A stretch of 20,998 nucleotides of DNA, from NCBI GenBank assembly GCA_000437255.1, contig FR899083.1, positions 70,692-91,689 on the forward strand, in the 5' to 3' direction. Below, in pieces: positions 16,744 through 20,998 of this stretch. The notes under the pieces were generated by a model. It saw only the letters and a list, made by a program, of their open reading frames with translations. It was not told where the DNA came from and did not search any database. The stretch's first letter is position 1; each line of letters begins with the position of its first letter. Both the position numbers and the translations under genes were made by a program. Source of the stretch: Ruminococcus sp. CAG:403 (GTDB lineage Bacteria > Bacillota > Clostridia > Oscillospirales > Ruminococcaceae).

Positions 16744-18024
16744 ATGCAACAATCCATTTTCATTCAAAATGTACATGTAGTAGATTCGAATACTGATTGT
16801 GTCTGCGATTTGTTTATTCAAAATGGGATCATTCAAAAAATGGGATCTCATTTATCCGTACAAGCAGACCTCGTAATAGATGGTTCGAATTTAACTGCGC
16901 TTCCCGGACTGTTTGATATGCATGTCCACCTCCGAGATCCTGGATTTACCTATAAAGAAGATATTATAACTGGTGCTGCGGCTGCCTTAGCAGGTGGTGT
17001 TACTGGATTGGCATGCATGCCAAATACAAAGCCTGTAATCGACAATCCAGAAGTAGTGCAATATATTTTAGACCGTGCACAAAATACTGGAGTTAAAATT
17101 CATCCGATTGGATGTATTACAAGAAATATGCAAGGAGAAGCCCTTTGTGATTATGCAGCATTAAAACAATCCGGTATTTGCGCTATTTCCGATGACGGTA
17201 AACCAGTAGAACATGCTGGAATGATGTTAAAAGGATTAGAAGAAGCCAAAAAACATCAACTACCGGTTATTTCCCATTGTGAAGATCTGTCTATTATCAA
17301 TGGCGGTATCATCAACGAAGGTGTTGTTTCTAAAAAACTTCAAGTAAAAGGAATGGATCGTACCTCAGAAGATACAATTACAGCGAGAGAAATCCTTCTT
17401 GCGCAACGAGCAAACAGTCACATCCATATTGCACATGTTAGCACAAAAGGAAGCGTTGAAATTGTAAGAATTGCAAAACAACATGGTATTTCCGTAACTT
17501 GTGAAACATGCCCGCATTACTTTTTAATGACAGAAGAAAAAGTGTTGAGTCGTGATGCTGATTATCGTATGAGCCCTCCACTTCGAGAGGAGGAAGATCG
17601 GATAGCCGTTTTAAATGGCGTCTTAGATGGCACAATTGATTGCATCGTGACAGATCATGCACCGCATACGCCAGAAGAAAAAGCGGATTTTGAAAAAGCG
17701 CCAAATGGTGTAATCGGTATGGAAACCTCACTTGCTGCAACTTTGAAACTTTATCACGAAGGAAAATTGAGCTTAAAACAGATTGTTTCCATGATGGCAG
17801 ATCGTCCAAGAAGCATTCTAAACTTACCACAAGTAACAATTCAAGAACAAGCACCAGCTGAACTGGTATTGGTTGACTTGAATTATAAGTGGATCGTAAA
17901 TCCTGAAAAATTACATTCCAAAGCAAAAAATGCTGTTTTTAAGGGCGTTTCCTTAAAGGGAAAACCTGTTATGACAATAACGGATGGAATCATTCGCTAT
18001 CAGGATGAAACCTATCCATTTTAA
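16744..18024 (+). CDS. pyrC: Dihydroorotase (class I)
   Basis: A 426-residue class I dihydroorotase, which interconverts N-carbamoyl-aspartate and dihydroorotate, the third step of pyrimidine synthesis. Metal and substrate residues are visible: H60, H62 and R64 in MHVHLRDPG, D151 in SDDGKPV (class I enzymes lack the carbamylated lysine), H178 in ISHCED, H231 in IAHVST and D304 in VTDHAPH. The full length and complete active site mean it is likely catalytic rather than a non-catalytic pseudo-DHOase of the kind paired with some PyrB. ATG 16744 lies 5 nt after AAAGGAG (16732-16738). It is 18 nt after pyrR, and pyrF follows 12 nt later. No pyrB lies between pyrR and pyrC, unlike in many Firmicutes. 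Confidence 0.97.
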   Translation: MQQSIFIQNVHVVDSNTDCVCDLFIQNGIIQKMGSHLSVQADLVIDGSNLTALPGLFDMHVHLRDPGFTYKEDIITGAAAALAGGVTGLACMPNTKPVIDNPEVVQYILDRAQNTGVKIHPIGCITRNMQGEALCDYAALKQSGICAISDDGKPVEHAGMMLKGLEEAKKHQLPVISHCEDLSIINGGIINEGVVSKKLQVKGMDRTSEDTITAREILLAQRANSHIHIAHVSTKGSVEIVRIAKQHGISVTCETCPHYFLMTEEKVLSRDADYRMSPPLREEEDRIAVLNGVLDGTIDCIVTDHAPHTPEEKADFEKAPNGVIGMETSLAATLKLYHEGKLSLKQIVSMMADRPRSILNLPQVTIQEQAPAELVLVDLNYKWIVNPEKLHSKAKNAVFKGVSLKGKPVMTITDGIIRYQDETYPF

Positions 18025-18036
18025 AGGAGTATGATT

Positions 18037-18963
18037 ATGTCTTTTGATCGATTGATTAACAAAATTATTGCAATGAAAAATCCTTCTGTTGTTGGCCTAG
18101 ATCCAAAGCTAGAGTATCTCCCTACTTTCCTTTGTGAAAGCTACCGAGAGAAGTATGGCAATACATTAAAAGCTGCATCTGAGGCAATCTATGCTTTTAA
18201 TTGTACCATTATTGATCAGATTTATGATATTGTTCCGGCAATTAAGCCACAAGCTGCTTATTATGAAATGTATGGATATGAAGGCGTTTATACATTATAT
18301 CGAACTATTTGCTATGCAAAACAAAAGGGCATGTATGTCATTACAGATGGAAAAAGAAATGATATTGGTGCCACAATGCAGGCTTATGCAACTGCTCACC
18401 TTGGAAGTGTTAACATCTGGAATCAGGAAGTAGAACCTTTTGGTGCCGATGCGTTGACAGTAAATGGTTATTTGGGAACAGACGGTATTACACCGCTTCT
18501 GAACATTTGCAAAGAAAAAGATAAAGGTATCTTTGTTCTGGTAAAAACATCTAATCCCTCCAGCGGAGAATTACAGGATCGTTGCATTGGTGAAGAGCCT
18601 GTCTATTGCGTAATGGGTGACATGTGCGAAACATGGGGTGCTGAACAAATTGGCGCTTATGGATATTCTTCTGTCGGTGCTGTAGTCGGTGCTACTTATC
18701 CAGAACAATTAACGGAATTACGTAAAAGATTGCCACACACCTTTTTCTTAGTTCCAGGATATGGCGCACAAGGAGGCGGTGCTGAAGGTGTTTCAAAGGC
18801 ATTTGACAAAAATGGATTAGGTGCTATTGTAAACTCTTCTCGTGCAATTATGTGTGCTTATAAAAAGGAAGAACATTGTCCAGAAGAAGAGTTTGCAAGT
18901 GCGGCTCGAAGAGAGGCCATTCGAATGCGTGACGATATTGTTACACATATTCATTTAAGTTAA
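18037..18963 (+). CDS. pyrF: Orotidine-5'-phosphate decarboxylase, long (type 2) form
   Basis: A 308-residue OMP decarboxylase that makes UMP from OMP, the last step of the pathway. It belongs to the longer type 2 subfamily (about 270-310 residues) rather than the short Bacillus/E. coli type of about 240. The catalytic charge network is visible as D104, K106 and D109 in TDGKRNDIG (103-111). Other family blocks are VVGLDPKLEYLP near the N-terminus, KTSNPSSGELQD, VVGATYPEQL and PGYGAQGG. ATGs occur at 18031 and 18037. The SD AAAGGAG (18023-18029) is 1 nt from the first and 7 nt from the second, so 18037 is chosen. Part of the SD overlaps the pyrC stop codon. Confidence 0.96.
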   Translation: MSFDRLINKIIAMKNPSVVGLDPKLEYLPTFLCESYREKYGNTLKAASEAIYAFNCTIIDQIYDIVPAIKPQAAYYEMYGYEGVYTLYRTICYAKQKGMYVITDGKRNDIGATMQAYATAHLGSVNIWNQEVEPFGADALTVNGYLGTDGITPLLNICKEKDKGIFVLVKTSNPSSGELQDRCIGEEPVYCVMGDMCETWGAEQIGAYGYSSVGAVVGATYPEQLTELRKRLPHTFFLVPGYGAQGGGAEGVSKAFDKNGLGAIVNSSRAIMCAYKKEEHCPEEEFASAARREAIRMRDDIVTHIHLS

Positions 18964-18985
18964 TTGGACTATCAAGCAGAAAGGA

Positions 18986-20101
18986 ATGATGATATTGTCA
19001 TTGTTTAATCGAAGTGAGAAAGCATACTTGCTGTTGGAAGATGGCACCATTTTTGAAGGTATGCATTTTGGCGTAAATGGAACTGTAATAGGTGAGGTCG
19101 TTTTCACCACCGGAATGACTGCTTATCAAGAAACACTAACAGACCCTAGTTATTATGGTCAGTTGGTTACACAAACATTTCCACTAATCGGAAATTACGG
19201 TGTAAACACAGCAGATAACGAATCTGCAAAATCGTATATCAAAGGATATATTGTACGGGAATGGTGCAATACGCCATCCAACTTCCGAATGGAAGGGAAC
19301 ATCAATGATTTCTTGATGGAACAGAATATCGTAGGCATTCACAATATTGATACAAGATGCTTGACTCGGAAAATCAGGGAAGTTGGTGTCATGAATGGTG
19401 CTATTACCACAGAAAATGTTTATGAAAAGAAAGAAGAACTTCTAGAACAAGTTAAAAATTTCAAAATTCAAAACGCTGTTTTGTCTGTAACAGGTACAGA
19501 AATTCGTACCTATCAACCAGAACAAAAGAAGTATCGTGTTGTGTTGTTTGATTTTGGGTATAAACGTAATATTCGAAACGAATTGGTAAAACGTGGATGC
19601 GAAGTAGTTGTTGTTCCGGCAACCACAACTGCAAAAGAAGTTGCTGAACTGCATCCAGATGGTATTATGTTGTCAAATGGTCCTGGAGATCCATCAGAAA
19701 ATACGACCATTATTCAAAATATCCGAGAGATTGCAGCTTTACAAATTCCGATTTTCGGTATTTGTTTAGGGCATCAATTGATGGCATTAGCAAATGGATG
19801 TAGAACAGAGAAACTCAAATACGGACATCGAGGCGCTAATCAGCCAGTAATTGATTTGAAAAGTGGTCGCACTTACGTAACAAGTCAAAATCATGGATAC
19901 GCAGTAGTTGGAGAGAGCATTCAGCCAGAAATCGGAGAGGTTTCCCATATAAATGCCAACGACCATACTTGTGAAGGCATTCGCTATAAAACAATTAATG
20001 CCTTTACTGTTCAGTTCCACCCAGAAGCACATGGTGGTCCATTGGACACTGCTTATTTATTTGACGAATTTATTGCTGGAATGGAAAAGGAGAAGAACTG
20101 A
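18986..20101 (+). CDS. carA: Carbamoyl-phosphate synthase small (glutaminase) subunit
   Basis: A CarA of 371 residues from the first ATG. It hydrolyses glutamine and passes ammonia to CarB for carbamoyl phosphate synthesis. The N-terminal CPSase small domain has GMTAYQETLTDPSYYGQLV (43-61). The class I glutamine amidotransferase domain has the nucleophile C260 (GICLGHQL) with H345 and E347 (FHPEAHGGP). The start is ambiguous: AAAGGA (18980-18985) touches ATG 18986, is 3 nt from ATG 18989 and 9 nt from in-frame TTG 18995, which would give MSLFNRSEKAYLLLEDG. It lies 22 nt after pyrF and one base before carB. Placement in a PyrR-led operon suggests the enzyme is controlled by pyrimidines, though it may also feed arginine synthesis. 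Confidence 0.96.
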   Translation: MMILSLFNRSEKAYLLLEDGTIFEGMHFGVNGTVIGEVVFTTGMTAYQETLTDPSYYGQLVTQTFPLIGNYGVNTADNESAKSYIKGYIVREWCNTPSNFRMEGNINDFLMEQNIVGIHNIDTRCLTRKIREVGVMNGAITTENVYEKKEELLEQVKNFKIQNAVLSVTGTEIRTYQPEQKKYRVVLFDFGYKRNIRNELVKRGCEVVVVPATTTAKEVAELHPDGIMLSNGPGDPSENTTIIQNIREIAALQIPIFGICLGHQLMALANGCRTEKLKYGHRGANQPVIDLKSGRTYVTSQNHGYAVVGESIQPEIGEVSHINANDHTCEGIRYKTINAFTVQFHPEAHGGPLDTAYLFDEFIAGMEKEKN

Positions 20102-20102
20102 T

Positions 20103-20998
20103 ATGCCATTAAGAAATGATATCAAAAAAGTGCTTGTAATTGGTTCTGGTCCGATTATTATTGGACAGGCTGCTGAATTTGACTATGCAGGCACACAAGC
20201 TTGTCGTGCACTCAAACAAGAAGGTATTGAGGTTGTTTTAATCAATTCCAATCCTGCTACCATTATGACAGACAAGGCAATGGCAGATAAAGTGTACATT
20301 GAACCATTAACATTGGATGTTGTAAAGCGTGTCATTCAAATTGAAAAACCAGATAGTCTGCTTTCTACAATGGGTGGTCAAACCGGTTTAACACTTTCGA
20401 TGCAGCTTGCAGAAGAAGGTTTTTTAGAAGAAAATCATGTAAAGCTGCTTGGTGCAGATCCTTTAACCATTCATAAGGCGGAAGATCGACAAGCGTTTAA
20501 AGATACAATGGAAAAGATTGGACAGCCATGTATTCCTTCTAAAGTTGTAGAAACTGTAGAAGATGCTGTTGCATTTGCAAATGAAATCAGCTATCCAGTT
20601 ATCGTTCGTCCTGCGTTTACACTTGGTGGCACCGGCGGCGGTATCGCAGATAATGAAGAAATGCTGCGAGACATTTGTAAAAATGGATTGCGCCTTTCTC
20701 CGATTACACAAGTCTTAATTGAAAAGTGTATCAGTGGATGGAAGGAAATCGAATTTGAAGTAATTCGAGATCGAAAGGGCAATGTTATTACAGTATGTTC
20801 CATGGAAAACTTTGACCCCGTTGGTGTTCATACTGGAGACAGTATTGTTATTGCACCTGCTGTTACATTAACAGACCGAGAGTATCAGATGCTTCGAACT
20901 GCTGCTCTGAATATTATTTCCGAATTGAAAGTAGAAGGTGGTTGCAACTGTCAGTTTGCACTCCATCCTACTAGCATGAACTACGCTGTAATTGAAGT
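20103..20998 (+). CDS. carB: Carbamoyl-phosphate synthase large subunit (5' part)
   Basis: The first 298 complete codons of CarB; the family is about 1070 residues, so the rest lies beyond the window edge. CarB makes carbamoyl phosphate from bicarbonate, ammonia and two ATP. The visible part is the N-terminal pre-ATP-grasp domain (IGSGPIIIGQAAEFDYAGTQA, NSNPATIMTD) and most of the first ATP-grasp domain. R169 in RPAFTLGGTGGG is at the same position as in the E. coli enzyme, and SGWKEIEFEVIRD and ENFDPVGVHTGDS follow. The frame is intact to the last base. ATG 20103 is one base after the carA stop, with GGAG (20089-20092) 10 nt upstream inside carA. Confidence 0.97.
   Translation, partial: MPLRNDIKKVLVIGSGPIIIGQAAEFDYAGTQACRALKQEGIEVVLINSNPATIMTDKAMADKVYIEPLTLDVVKRVIQIEKPDSLLSTMGGQTGLTLSMQLAEEGFLEENHVKLLGADPLTIHKAEDRQAFKDTMEKIGQPCIPSKVVETVEDAVAFANEISYPVIVRPAFTLGGTGGGIADNEEMLRDICKNGLRLSPITQVLIEKCISGWKEIEFEVIRDRKGNVITVCSMENFDPVGVHTGDSIVIAPAVTLTDREYQMLRTAALNIISELKVEGGCNCQFALHPTSMNYAVIE

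Noticed and set aside
1..20998. A novel defence, mobile or biosynthetic system
   Set aside because: Every long frame belongs to a known housekeeping family with intact motifs. No direct-repeat arrays, integrase, transposase or cargo-like gene was seen, and base composition looks even by eye.

Overview
This is a gene-dense, AT-rich chromosomal segment of core housekeeping genes. It looks like a spore-forming low-GC Firmicute of the class Clostridia, perhaps Oscillospirales/Ruminococcaceae. The organism call is an inference from strong AGGAGG-type ribosome binding sites, a YunB-type sporulation gene, GatCAB amidotransferase, AddAB in place of RecBCD, a PyrR-controlled pyrimidine operon and a long 'type 2' PyrF. 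No insertion sequence, phage gene, CRISPR array, toxin-antitoxin pair, tRNA or rRNA is visible.

Layout. (1) 23-673: yunB, a membrane-anchored sporulation protein. (2) 697-6020: a promoter, then ligA (NAD-dependent DNA ligase) and gatC-gatA-gatB (tRNA-dependent amidotransferase), tightly packed, closed by a hairpin shared with the convergent gene. (3) 6029-7003, minus strand: an S4-domain RluA-family pseudouridine synthase. (4) 7141-7857: radC, whose reading frame has no ATG, GTG or TTG at the expected start. The codon at the right place and SD distance is ATA. A clear intrinsic terminator follows. (5) 8060-15982: a good promoter, then addB-addA (double-strand break resection) and rsmA (16S rRNA dimethyltransferase). 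(6) 16036 to the window end: promoter, PyrR-type attenuator, pyrR, pyrC, pyrF, carA and the first ~299 codons of carB.

How the genes work together. The last block makes UMP. CarAB makes carbamoyl phosphate, PyrC closes the dihydroorotate ring, PyrF makes UMP, and PyrR senses UMP and terminates its own transcript in the leader. The aspartate transcarbamoylase, dihydroorotate dehydrogenase and orotate phosphoribosyltransferase genes are not in this window. GatCAB amidates mischarged Glu-tRNA(Gln) and/or Asp-tRNA(Asn). AddAB processes broken DNA ends and LigA seals nicks.

I found no convincing undescribed system. The observations most worth checking are the ATA start of radC, the compact pyr attenuator whose terminator runs straight into the pyrR ribosome binding site, and a shared extended -10 motif in all four intergenic promoters.
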